Origin: Coleofasciculus sp040219735
Lineage (GTDB): Bacteria > Cyanobacteriota > Cyanobacteriia > Cyanobacteriales > Coleofasciculaceae
NCBI GenBank assembly: GCA_040219735.1
Contig: JAVJRX010000100.1
Length of the DNA stretch: 64,000 nucleotides
Reading direction: 5' to 3' (one strand)
The notes under the pieces are model-generated. The model did no database searches. It was not told the DNA's origin and saw only the letters and a program-made list of their open reading frames with translations. Positions within the stretch are counted from its first letter, which is position 1, and each line of letters starts with the position of its first letter. This document shows, in pieces, positions 52,534 through 60,279 of the stretch. The translations under genes were made by a program, and so were the position numbers.

Positions 52534-53644
52534 CTACACGGTGCTTGTACTTGCTGGCAAAGTTAAGTAAGGAATCGATCAGGGAATCAGATAGGTAGTG
52601 GGGTTGGAGTCCTAAACTTAACAGGCAAGTATTTTTGGCGTAGAAATAGTGCTGTTCTAACTCAACCCGTGGGTTATCGAGGTGCTGAATATCCACATCG
52701 ATATCTAAATGGGTTCCAGCATTTTTCACCATCACGGCTAAGTCGCCCACACTGAACATTTCCGTGAACTGGTTGAATACACGGAATTGACCGGGATCAG
52801 CCGGATTCGCGATCGCGAGTTCGACACAGCGAACCGTATCCCGAATATCTAAAAAGCCCCGCGTCTGACCCCCTTTACCGTATACTGTCAAGGGATGACC
52901 GATCGCCGCCTGGATACAGAAACGGTTTAAGGCGGTACCGAAAACGCCATCGTAGTCGAGGCGGTTTATCAGCATCTCATCCATACCCGTTTCTTCGGTT
53001 AAGACACCATAGACGACGCCTTGATTGAGATCCGTTGCCCGGAGTCCCCAAATTTTGCAAGCAAAGTGGATATTATGGCTGTCGTGGACTTTGCTGAGGT
53101 GGTAGAAGCTACCGGGTTGCTTGGGATAGGGTAAGGTGTCTTTGCGTCCATTATGCTCGATGGTGATATAGCCTTCTTCGATATCGATATTCGGCGTTCC
53201 ATATTCACCCATCGTCCCCAGTTTGACCAAATGGCAATCGGGGAAGTCTTGTCGCATGGCGTACAGAATATTCAGCGTCCCTACGACATTATTTACCTGA
53301 GTCAGTACCGCATGTTCCCGGTCAATCATGGAAAATGGGGCAGAGCGTTGTTCACCAAAGTGAACGATTGCCTCGGGTTCAAACTGATGCAGGGATTTAA
53401 TCAGGAAATCGTAGTCGGTAATATCACCCACGAACAAGTCAATGGATTTTCCCGTCAGATCCTGCCAACGCTGGAGGCGTTGCTGAATCGGTGCAATTGG
53501 CGTCAGTGTTTCTACACCCAGTGTCATATCCCAATGACGGCGCACCAGGCTATCTATAATCCCGACGTCATATCCTTTGTTGGATAGATGCAGGGCGGTT
53601 GCCCACCCACAATAACCATCGCCACCAATAACCAAGACTTTCAT
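52493..53644 (-). CDS. sqdB: UDP-sulfoquinovose synthase
   Basis: 383 residues, the standard length. It makes UDP-sulfoquinovose from UDP-glucose and sulfite with a tightly bound NAD. The Rossmann motif is LVIGGDGYCGWATALHLSNK. The catalytic YHLSK (Tyr181, Lys185) and TMGEYGTPNIDIEEGYI are typical of SqdB/SQD1. It lies upstream of sqdX, separated by about 520 nt with two small ORFs. Sulfolipid is needed in thylakoids, especially in phosphate limitation. Confidence 0.96.
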   Translation of the reverse strand: MKVLVIGGDGYCGWATALHLSNKGYDVGIIDSLVRRHWDMTLGVETLTPIAPIQQRLQRWQDLTGKSIDLFVGDITDYDFLIKSLHQFEPEAIVHFGEQRSAPFSMIDREHAVLTQVNNVVGTLNILYAMRQDFPDCHLVKLGTMGEYGTPNIDIEEGYITIEHNGRKDTLPYPKQPGSFYHLSKVHDSHNIHFACKIWGLRATDLNQGVVYGVLTEETGMDEMLINRLDYDGVFGTALNRFCIQAAIGHPLTVYGKGGQTRGFLDIRDTVRCVELAIANPADPGQFRVFNQFTEMFSVGDLAVMVKNAGTHLDIDVDIQHLDNPRVELEQHYFYAKNTCLLSLGLQPHYLSDSLIDSLLNFASKYKHRVDEKQILPKVSWRR

Positions 53645-53748
53645 AGTCGATCCATAAATTGTGCTTGCCGATACTCGGTAAATGTATCAGGTTTCGGGTA
53701 CTCTCGAACCATTAAACTCAGCGATCTCACCCTATTAAATCATCCTAC

Positions 53749-54219
53749 ATGCATACGAGTCAGCCAACTCTACCCGCCAACTGTGTCCTCCGACGCGCCT
53801 ATTCTGGGGATCGGGGCGCGATTTTCCGATTGGTACTGGGGGCAAAACTTGATCCGACGCAGTTACGATGGCAGCAATTCTGGGTGATTGAATGTCAGGG
53901 ACAGGTGGTGGCTTGTGGACAGTTGCGCCAGTTTGCTGACGCCCAAGAGTTGGGCAGTTTGGTTGTCGCCCGACGGTGGCGCGATCGCGGTTTGGCAACC
54001 CTGCTGATGCACCATCTGATTGCCCAAGCCAGCTTTCCCCTTTATCTGGAATGCTTGGGGACGCGCCTAGCCCAGTTCTACAGGCGCTTTGGCTTTGTCC
54101 CGGTTTCCTGGCAAGAGTTGCCGCGATCGCTTAAAATTAAATTTGGTTTGTCTCGTATGGCAAAAATTATTTTGCGACTCCCCGTAGAAATTATGCACCT
54201 GACATCAAACTGTCAATAA
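53749..54219 (+). CDS. GNAT-family N-acetyltransferase
   Basis: 156 residues with the GNAT fold: VLRRAYSGDRGAIFRLVLGA, QFWVIECQGQVVACGQLRQF, and the acetyl-CoA pyrophosphate loop ELGSLVVARRWRDRGLATLL (Arg-x-x-Gly-x-Ala). The C-terminus has the typical FYRRFGFVPVSW. The substrate is unknown. It is divergent from sqdB, 104 nt away. Confidence 0.87.
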   Translation: MHTSQPTLPANCVLRRAYSGDRGAIFRLVLGAKLDPTQLRWQQFWVIECQGQVVACGQLRQFADAQELGSLVVARRWRDRGLATLLMHHLIAQASFPLYLECLGTRLAQFYRRFGFVPVSWQELPRSLKIKFGLSRMAKIILRLPVEIMHLTSNCQ

Positions 54220-54559
54220 CTTAAACCTTGTTCAATCTTTATTCTTCTGGGCAAAAAGAAAGTTTTGTCCTTAGGTTTTCTTAATCTAAAACCCTTATAT
54301 CCTACGGAATAACACTTAATAATATTTTTTTTATAATCCCACGAGGTACGGGAGATTCTCCCCCCGCAAGATCTCAATAATTCGATTGTTATGTAACAAT
54401 TATTATTATTTTCAGGAAAGCCTAACAAATTCGATTGACTCACCCAATATAAGTAGATACAATAACTAAGTTGCTCTACTCCTGAAGATAGATGTTATAT
54501 CTATCTAGCAGTCGTTTAATTAAGAGTGACAACTGTCCTACTTCATACGGTGTGATTCC
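54220..54559. other. 340-nt spacer
   Basis: AT-rich upstream region of the PEP-CTERM gene. An inverted repeat with TTGTTATGTAACAA lies near 54387-54400. No gene is supported. Confidence 0.45.
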
Positions 54560-55102
54560 ATGACAAGATTTATGAAATTTACCTCACTGGCTGCCTTAAC
54601 GGCTGCTACCACTGCTGCAACCGTCGGTCTAGCTAATGTATCACCCGCTACAGCCGCTTCAATGAGATTTAGTGTAGACATCCATGATATCCCAGTTAAT
54701 TCAGACATACTGGGTGGTTCAACAACAATAAATGCAGCTGCTGGTTCCTTCACCACGAACGATTCAATGGATGCAATTGAATCAGTTGCTCTAAAGTTGG
54801 GGAATATCAAATTTAATCAAGGGCAATTTGTCACTGATGGCTCCCAAACCAATATTCTTTTCAGTACGCCTTCTCAGAGTCTCACTCTGTTTAACATACT
54901 GCCACTGCCCCAGGAAATTGGTGATATGGCAAGTGGACAAGCCACTTTGGCAAATGGAAATTTAACTGGCTCTGTCTCCTACAAACTAACTAAAGTTCCT
55001 TCTGTTCCTGAACCCCTGACACTTCTGGGTTCAGCCGCCGCATTAGGCTTTGGATTCGTACTCAAGCAAGAGAATTCGAGAAAGAAGAATAAAGTCAACT
55101 AG
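54560..55102 (+). CDS. PEP-CTERM sorting-signal protein
   Basis: 180 residues. The N-terminal signal peptide (FTSLAALTAATTAATVGLAN) is followed by a beta-rich, Thr/Ser/Asn-rich exported domain of unknown function. The C-terminal tripartite PEP-CTERM signal is clear: VPEPLTLLGSAAALGFGFVL and a basic tail (KQENSRKKNKVN). Such proteins are processed by exosortase, often with exopolysaccharide. No exosortase gene is in this window. Location: outer membrane or extracellular matrix, by inference. Confidence 0.88.
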   Translation: MTRFMKFTSLAALTAATTAATVGLANVSPATAASMRFSVDIHDIPVNSDILGGSTTINAAAGSFTTNDSMDAIESVALKLGNIKFNQGQFVTDGSQTNILFSTPSQSLTLFNILPLPQEIGDMASGQATLANGNLTGSVSYKLTKVPSVPEPLTLLGSAAALGFGFVLKQENSRKKNKVN

Positions 55103-55223
55103 TAATCCTAATTTATAGGAAAGTAATTTTCGGGTTTTATGTGGTGCATCGCCAAGGGCGCAAATCTTGCGCCCCTAATATCTATTTGAATAGAAGCTTG
55201 TTGTAAATAAATGATTGAACCCT

Positions 55224-55251
55224 GTAGAGACGCGCCATAGCCCCTCTCTAC
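55224..55251. repeat. Palindromic family A, degenerate copy
   Basis: GTAGAGACGCGCCATA with CCCCTCTCTAC; the outer arms match family A and the centre is diverged. It abuts the stop end of the RmlD-like gene. Confidence 0.6.
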
Positions 55252-56123
55252 AACCTCCCCCGCAATACCTCTAATTCTTCTGGCAATGATGGAGGATTAT
55301 ATCCTAATGCAAACGCCTTGGAACTGTCCAAGGAAACATCTGAAGGTCTTGGCGCTGCCATTTTTACTTCAGTTTGCCGACAAGAGTTTAATCCGGCTTT
55401 GGGTAATTGTAACACATCCACCAAGAGACGACCAAATTCATAGCGTGATATCCGCTCTTTCCCACCCAGATGCAGGTAGCCTTGAATCTTATCGAGGGCT
55501 AACAATAACCCTTTAGCGGCGGTGGTTCCACTCACAGGTGTGCGAAATTCATCAACAAATAATTTTAACTCCCCTCCCGCTTGTAAAATGTCAATAAATG
55601 GCTGAATAAAGCTAGTCGCCGTTGGTGTCGCCTGACCAAACATTAAAGGCATTCTACAAATTGCTGTCCGAGGATAACGGGTTAACATTATATTCTCAGC
55701 CCTAACTTTTTGTTCTCCATAATAACTAATTGGCGAAACCGGATCAGTTTCCCGATAGGGTGGGTTTAAACCATTGAATACCAAGTCAGTAGATGTAAAT
55801 ACACAAGGAATGCCATAATCCGCACAAAGTCCCGCGATATTACCAGATGCTATAACATTTATCACTTCTGTCTCTTGGGGATGTATCTGGCAAAAATTAG
55901 GATTGGATTGAGCAGCGGTATGAATAACGGCGTCAGGTTTAATGTCTTGAAAAAGTTGTTTTAGTTCCGGGAAATTGGTTAAATCAACCTTTATTGTGTT
56001 TATACCTGGACTATTGATCAAGTTAGAAAAGCAAGTTCCATAAACAGTCCATTCGCCTTTAGATAATTGGCAAATATGCAATCCTAAAAAGCCACTAATA
56101 CCTGTAATTAATAACCGTTTCAT
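55248..56123 (-). CDS. RmlD-type NAD(P)-dependent sugar-nucleotide reductase
   Basis: 291 residues from the ATG at 56123 (MKRLLITGISGFLGLHICQL); a further 47 codons upstream are open but lie in a dispersed repeat and are unlikely to be translated. The nucleotide loop is GISGFLG, and SYYGEQKVRAENI holds the catalytic Tyr-x3-Lys. It resembles dTDP-4-dehydrorhamnose reductase (RmlD) and related epimerases. The product sugar is not clear. It is convergent with the PEP-CTERM gene, which might reflect surface polysaccharide metabolism (inference only). Confidence 0.85.
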   Translation of the reverse strand: MKRLLITGISGFLGLHICQLSKGEWTVYGTCFSNLINSPGINTIKVDLTNFPELKQLFQDIKPDAVIHTAAQSNPNFCQIHPQETEVINVIASGNIAGLCADYGIPCVFTSTDLVFNGLNPPYRETDPVSPISYYGEQKVRAENIMLTRYPRTAICRMPLMFGQATPTATSFIQPFIDILQAGGELKLFVDEFRTPVSGTTAAKGLLLALDKIQGYLHLGGKERISRYEFGRLLVDVLQLPKAGLNSCRQTEVKMAAPRPSDVSLDSSKAFALGYNPPSLPEELEVLRGRL

Positions 56124-56160
56124 CTCATTCTTTTCCGGTAAATCCTGGTAGAAACTCTTG

Positions 56161-56270
56161 CTTCCCTCTGGGGATTTGGCGAAGCTTATGCGCTGGAATA
56201 TTGGCATAAAACCGAGACATTTGGACGCATAAGCGAGAGCCCCTACGAATGCATCTGCTCCCAAATGTCT
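56161..56270. repeat. Dispersed intergenic element
   Basis: GGATTTGGCGAAGCTTATGC, then ATTTGGACGCATAAGCGAGA and CCCCTACGAATGCATCTGCT. I recall this element in many copies of large filamentous cyanobacterial genomes. It encodes an artificial upstream extension of the RmlD-like frame. Only one copy is in this window, so it is called from memory. Confidence 0.45.
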
Positions 56271-56283
56271 TTATAAGATCCCA

Positions 56284-56661
56284 TCACTTTGACTCACAGG
56301 TTAATACTTCATTAACAGGTGCAAATCCTTCTGGGTCATCATAGCCAACTAACTCAGAATAGTAATTCTTGTTTTGCAGGAGAACCACCCGTGCTGTGTC
56401 CAAGGGGGTATCATGAAACGTGAGTTCTCGTTTCGTTGTCAGGGAAATATTTTCAGCAACATTTGAGGGAAACTGTTCATAGGTAACAATTGTACTTCCC
56501 TCGTCTTCTGTAATGGTAATATATGCCCTCATTCCCAAAGGATTAGGTTGACCAGACTCAGGATCATATTGGCAGATTCTACCCGTGCTAGAAGCCGCGC
56601 AATTCAAAGGAAAAATAACAAAAACTAGGGCAACAACCCACTTTGACGAATTAATTTTCAT
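56284..56661 (-). CDS. Small secreted protein, function unknown
   Basis: 125 residues. The N-terminus (SSKWVVALVFVIFPLNCAAS) is a signal peptide, and LNC could be a lipobox for lipoprotein processing. The mature part is beta-rich (AYITITEDEGSTIVTYEQFP, then VVLLQNKNYYSELVGY), with two further cysteines (ICQYD and LTCESK) that may form a disulfide. No family is recognised. AGGTGA precedes the ATG. Confidence 0.55.
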   Translation of the reverse strand: MKINSSKWVVALVFVIFPLNCAASSTGRICQYDPESGQPNPLGMRAYITITEDEGSTIVTYEQFPSNVAENISLTTKRELTFHDTPLDTARVVLLQNKNYYSELVGYDDPEGFAPVNEVLTCESK

Positions 56662-56787
56662 GATAAATCACCTGAGAAAGGATATTTTTATAGGTAGTTC
56701 ACTCTTTACAGTTTGGTCTTCAATGGAAGGAGCTATTGTTGTCCGTTAAAAGGAAATGATAACTGTTTCGGCGGACATGATATTCTA

Positions 56788-57039
56788 TCATAGTTCATCC
56801 TCTGCCAGTTCCTTCATTTCTTGTAAAGACTGCCAACCTGGTTTCCACAGAGAACGGTCTTTAAACTGTTGAGCATTAAGCCAAAAGCGAACAGTAGGGT
56901 CACAAGAAGCCACCATTTCAGCAAAAACCCATTGACCCTGATTTTTGCGGTTGACCACTTGAAAATGTCGCCAACCCCAGGTTTGTTGAGTCGCTGTCCA
57001 TTTGGAACCCACCAGATAAGGAAATTTTTGTTTTGCCAT
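56788..57039 (-). CDS. Trp-rich small conserved protein (TIGR02450 type)
   Basis: 83 residues with conserved tryptophans: SKWTATQQTWGWRHFQVVNR, QGQWVFAEMVASCDPTVRFW and RSLWKPGWQSL. This matches the small family annotated as TIGR02450, found in cyanobacteria and some proteobacteria. Function is unknown. It is probably cytosolic. It is an isolated gene. Confidence 0.82.
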   Translation of the reverse strand: MAKQKFPYLVGSKWTATQQTWGWRHFQVVNRKNQGQWVFAEMVASCDPTVRFWLNAQQFKDRSLWKPGWQSLQEMKELAEDEL

Positions 57040-57085
57040 TAATAATTGGAAACGTATTGACCCTTCACGTCATTCGGTGGCGGTG

Positions 57086-57147
57086 TGTAGGGGCGGGTTT
57101 CACTATTATCGTTTCTTACTTAACCCAAATGTAACTAAACCCGCCCT
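57086..57147. repeat. Dispersed repeat family F, copy 5
   Basis: TGTAGGGGCGGGTTTCACTA, then TTATCGTTTCTTACTTAACC and ACTAAACCCGCCCT. It is almost identical to 22631-22692. A shortened family A palindrome (AGACGCGCCATGGCGCGTCT) is at 57198-57221, directly after a CCCATCTTCC tandem stretch. Confidence 0.85.
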
Positions 57148-57232
57148 GATCCAATTTTGAATTAATTCCCCCATCTTCCCCATCTTCCCCATCTCCCAGA
57201 CGCGCCATGGCGCGTCTCTACTTCCCCATCCC

Positions 57233-57835
57233 TCATCTCTTGCGCTCAGACAACAGGCGTGCGGCAATAATTCCACCCATAAAGCCAAATAAATGCCCCT
57301 CCCAGGATACACCGGGAACCGTTGGTAAAATACCCCAAATTGCTCCTCCATAGAGAAATCCCACGATAAGTGAGAGTAAAATAGAGGGAACATTGCGTTG
57401 AAAATAGCCACGCAACAGCAGAAAACCAAGATAGCCAAAAACTAGACCGCTAGCGCCAATGTGAACACGAGAAGAACCGATTAGCCAAACCCCTAAACCA
57501 CTGACAACCATGGTGATGGCGGTAACAATAAAAAAGTCGCTGGTTTCTTGTAACATGACAAACCAGCCTAGAGTGAGAAAGGGGATAGTATTGGCAATTA
57601 GGTGACCTAAACCACCATGGAGAAAGGGGGCAAATAGTATACCCCTTAACCCGATAATTTGACGGGGGAAAATACCATAGCGGTTCAGTGCGCCTTGAAA
57701 AATGATTAAATCAATGAGTTCTAAACCCCACATCACGGCGACAAGTCCGCCTAAAATGGTAGCCTGGGTTTTGACTTCACGGGCAAGTGCTTTGGTTTCC
57801 TGATGGACAAGTTCTCGGGTTTCCCGGTTGCTCAT
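57233..57835 (-). CDS. Rhomboid intramembrane serine protease
   Basis: 200 residues. Six membrane segments are likely. GGLGHLIANTIPFLTLGWFV is the first signature region, HIGASGLVFGYLGFLLLRGY holds the catalytic Ser (G-A-S-G), and WEGHLFGFMGGIIAAR holds the catalytic His. A basic N-terminal tail (MSNRETRELVHQETKALARE) precedes the first helix. It cleaves membrane proteins in the lipid bilayer. Substrates are unknown. A second rhomboid gene lies at 60.3 kb. Confidence 0.92.
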   Translation of the reverse strand: MSNRETRELVHQETKALAREVKTQATILGGLVAVMWGLELIDLIIFQGALNRYGIFPRQIIGLRGILFAPFLHGGLGHLIANTIPFLTLGWFVMLQETSDFFIVTAITMVVSGLGVWLIGSSRVHIGASGLVFGYLGFLLLRGYFQRNVPSILLSLIVGFLYGGAIWGILPTVPGVSWEGHLFGFMGGIIAARLLSERKR

Positions 57836-57940
57836 GGCTAGACCTCTGGGATAGAGTGTTGAGTATTAATGTTTCTAGGGTAGCAACTTCCCCTACGAGG
57901 TATGAATAGCAATAGTCAAGCCTATCAATAATCCCACTGT

Positions 57941-57968
57941 GTAGAGACGTTGCATGCAACGTCTCTAC
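57941..57968. repeat. Palindromic family A, perfect copy
   Basis: Identical to 73-100 over the full 28 bp. It lies 16 nt before the stop end of the S9 peptidase gene. Confidence 0.9.
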
Positions 57969-57983
57969 AACCCTTGATGGGAG

Positions 57984-59921
57984 TTAAAAATTTTCAATCG
58001 CGACGGGTTCAATGGGTTGGGCTAACTCAAAACCGAATATCCGCGAATAAAAGTATAACTCGGCTTCCAAGGTGCGCTTGATGTTTTGTGCCCTTCGGAA
58101 TCCATGCTGTTCTTCTGGGTAGGTGACATAAGCTACGGGTAATCCCTTGGCTTTTAACGCCTCTACCATCGTCTCGGCTTGGTTGGGGGGAACCACTTTA
58201 TCTTCTAACCCTTGGAAGAAAATCACCGGACAGGACAGTTGGTCGGTAAAATGAATAGGCGATCGCGCTTTGTACAAGTCTTGGCGTTCTGGATAGGCAC
58301 CAATTAACCCATCCAGGTAACGAGATTCAAATTTGTGGGTATCGGTGGCTAAGGTTTCTAAGTCGCTGACGCCGTAATAACTCGCCCCGGCTTTAAAGAT
58401 ATCCCGGAAGGTAAGAGCGGCTAATGTAGTATAACCCCCAGCGCTACCCCCTGCGATCGCTAAACGTTCTCCATCGACGAATCCTTGTTCAGCGAGGTAC
58501 TTTGCACCATTGGCGCAGTCATCGACATCGACTATTCCCCATTGATTCTGGAGGCGTTGGCGGTATTCGCGTCCATACCCTGTACTTCCACCATAGTTAA
58601 CATCTAAGAAGGCAAAGCCGCGACTCGTCCAATATTGGATTTTTAGATTAAAGGTACTGGATGTAGATGCAGTCGGTCCACCGTGACTTTTGACAATCAG
58701 GGGAGGTTTCTCGGTTTCGGGTGCTTGATATTCTTGGTTTTGAGGGGGATAGAAGAAGCCGTAAGCCGTTTGACCGTTTTCGGTGGGAAAGGCGATCGCC
58801 TCGGGTATGGAGAGATATCCTTTATCTATGTCTAATGTTGTCGATTGACGCAGAACCTCTATCTGTTGGCTGGCTACGTCCATTTGTACCACGGCGGTGG
58901 GTTCGGTTGCAGAACCGCCAATAAAAACGACTCGATTTTCTGTCACTTGCACCGATGAAATACTGGTATAAGGGGTTTCAATCGGGTTTAATTGTTTCGT
59001 CTGTAGATCGATACTTCCTAAGCGCCATCGACCTTGGACAGTATAGGCACAGATTAGGCGATCGCGCGATGAGATGCCATAAGTAGACATACCAAACACC
59101 CACTGGGGAAGACCAAACTCAGCCTCCATTTCCCAAAGGGATTCTACCTGGTTCTGATTCCAGCGATAAAGATTCCACCACCCTGTCCGATCACAAACGA
59201 AGTATAATGTGCCATCGGGTGACCATTCCGGTTGAAAGATTGACTCCTCAACTCCACCTGCAATACATTTGGCTTCACCTAATAATCCATCTGCTTGAAT
59301 CGGCGCCACCCACAATTGTGTCCCATCCCATGGCATATTGGGATGATTCCAACTCAACCAGGCTAAGTGAGAACCATCCGGACTTAAGCGGGGTGAGGCG
59401 TAGAAGTCATTTCCTGTAGCGATAATTTGGATAGCGTCACTATTATTTAAAGGAATACTGACTAAGGTGTTAACAGGTTCTGCACCCTCACTACTGTGAT
59501 CTTCGCGCACACAAATCAGTCGTTGTCGCTGGGAGTCAATCACCATATCAGCATAGCGCAGAGTTCCTGCTGACTCTGGGGTGATGGGTTGGGGTTCTGC
59601 ATCACTTGTGTGCTGGTAAAGGCGCTGATCTTTATAATTAGCAAAATAAATAATGCCATCTTTAACCGCGTAAGCACCACCCCCATATTCGTGAACGCGA
59701 GTACGCACATTAAAAGCCGAGGGGGTAATATCTGCGATCGCGCCATTCACCTGACGGCGTACAATCACATTACGTCCCGCTTCCATGGGTCGTGCTTCTA
59801 TCCAGTAGGTATCCGTACCATCTAGGGTAATACTACCTAAGCCAATCGTACCAGCCACAATGAGTTCGGCTGCGATGGGAGAGTTCCAGGAACCGTAGGG
59901 AGCGATTTTCGGTTGAGTCAT
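57984..59921 (-). CDS. S9-family prolyl oligopeptidase-type peptidase
   Basis: 645 residues. An N-terminal beta-propeller (about residues 1-370; for example SPDGSHLAWLSWNHPNMPWD and WSPDGTLYFVCDRTGWWNLY) is followed by the alpha/beta-hydrolase catalytic domain. The nucleophile is Ser493 in AGGSAGGYTTL; Asp is in GLEDKVVPPNQAE and His in EEQHGFRRAQNI. Members are dipeptidyl or acylaminoacyl peptidases. There is no signal peptide, so it is cytosolic. Substrates are not determinable. It lies between the two rhomboid genes. Confidence 0.92.
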   Translation of the reverse strand: MTQPKIAPYGSWNSPIAAELIVAGTIGLGSITLDGTDTYWIEARPMEAGRNVIVRRQVNGAIADITPSAFNVRTRVHEYGGGAYAVKDGIIYFANYKDQRLYQHTSDAEPQPITPESAGTLRYADMVIDSQRQRLICVREDHSSEGAEPVNTLVSIPLNNSDAIQIIATGNDFYASPRLSPDGSHLAWLSWNHPNMPWDGTQLWVAPIQADGLLGEAKCIAGGVEESIFQPEWSPDGTLYFVCDRTGWWNLYRWNQNQVESLWEMEAEFGLPQWVFGMSTYGISSRDRLICAYTVQGRWRLGSIDLQTKQLNPIETPYTSISSVQVTENRVVFIGGSATEPTAVVQMDVASQQIEVLRQSTTLDIDKGYLSIPEAIAFPTENGQTAYGFFYPPQNQEYQAPETEKPPLIVKSHGGPTASTSSTFNLKIQYWTSRGFAFLDVNYGGSTGYGREYRQRLQNQWGIVDVDDCANGAKYLAEQGFVDGERLAIAGGSAGGYTTLAALTFRDIFKAGASYYGVSDLETLATDTHKFESRYLDGLIGAYPERQDLYKARSPIHFTDQLSCPVIFFQGLEDKVVPPNQAETMVEALKAKGLPVAYVTYPEEQHGFRRAQNIKRTLEAELYFYSRIFGFELAQPIEPVAIENF

Positions 59922-60279
59922 CGTTAATTAATTGTCTATGGGTTTTGCCAACATCTGTAGGGGCGACCCGCTGTATTAAAATAGGAGAATCAACCTATCA
60001 ATTTGATCGGGTCGCCCGACCCATGATACCGTCAATTCAAGACGAATAATATTGGGGTTGCCCCTGAACAAAATTCCCACAACCAACCCATTCATCTTAT
60101 CGGGAGAACCCGGCATCAGGTATCAGAAATTATTTAAAACCATCTGCACGTAGACTGGGGCGAGTCGAGACAGGTTAATTGTCACACCTGAATATTTGCT
60201 CAGCGACTCGCCCCTACAACCCCGAACCCGATAATTCCCACAACCGCGATAACCTATTAGGTCAGGTATCCTGGAAAAG
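59922..60279. other. 358-nt spacer with inverted repeats
   Basis: Repeat I (59956-60017) and a second interrupted inverted repeat (GGGGCGAGTCGAGAC with CGACTCGCCCC, about 60157-60213) fill most of it. No ORF is supported. The S9 and rhomboid promoters must be here. Confidence 0.55.
59956..60017. repeat. Dispersed inverted repeat family I, copy 2
   Basis: TGTAGGGGCGACCCGC at the left and GGGTCGCCC at the right, as at 17430-17490, but with a different middle. Confidence 0.7.

Noticed and set aside
56124..56264. N-terminal extension of the RmlD-like protein
   Set aside because: Encoded by a dispersed repeat; the Rossmann start follows directly after the ATG at 56123.
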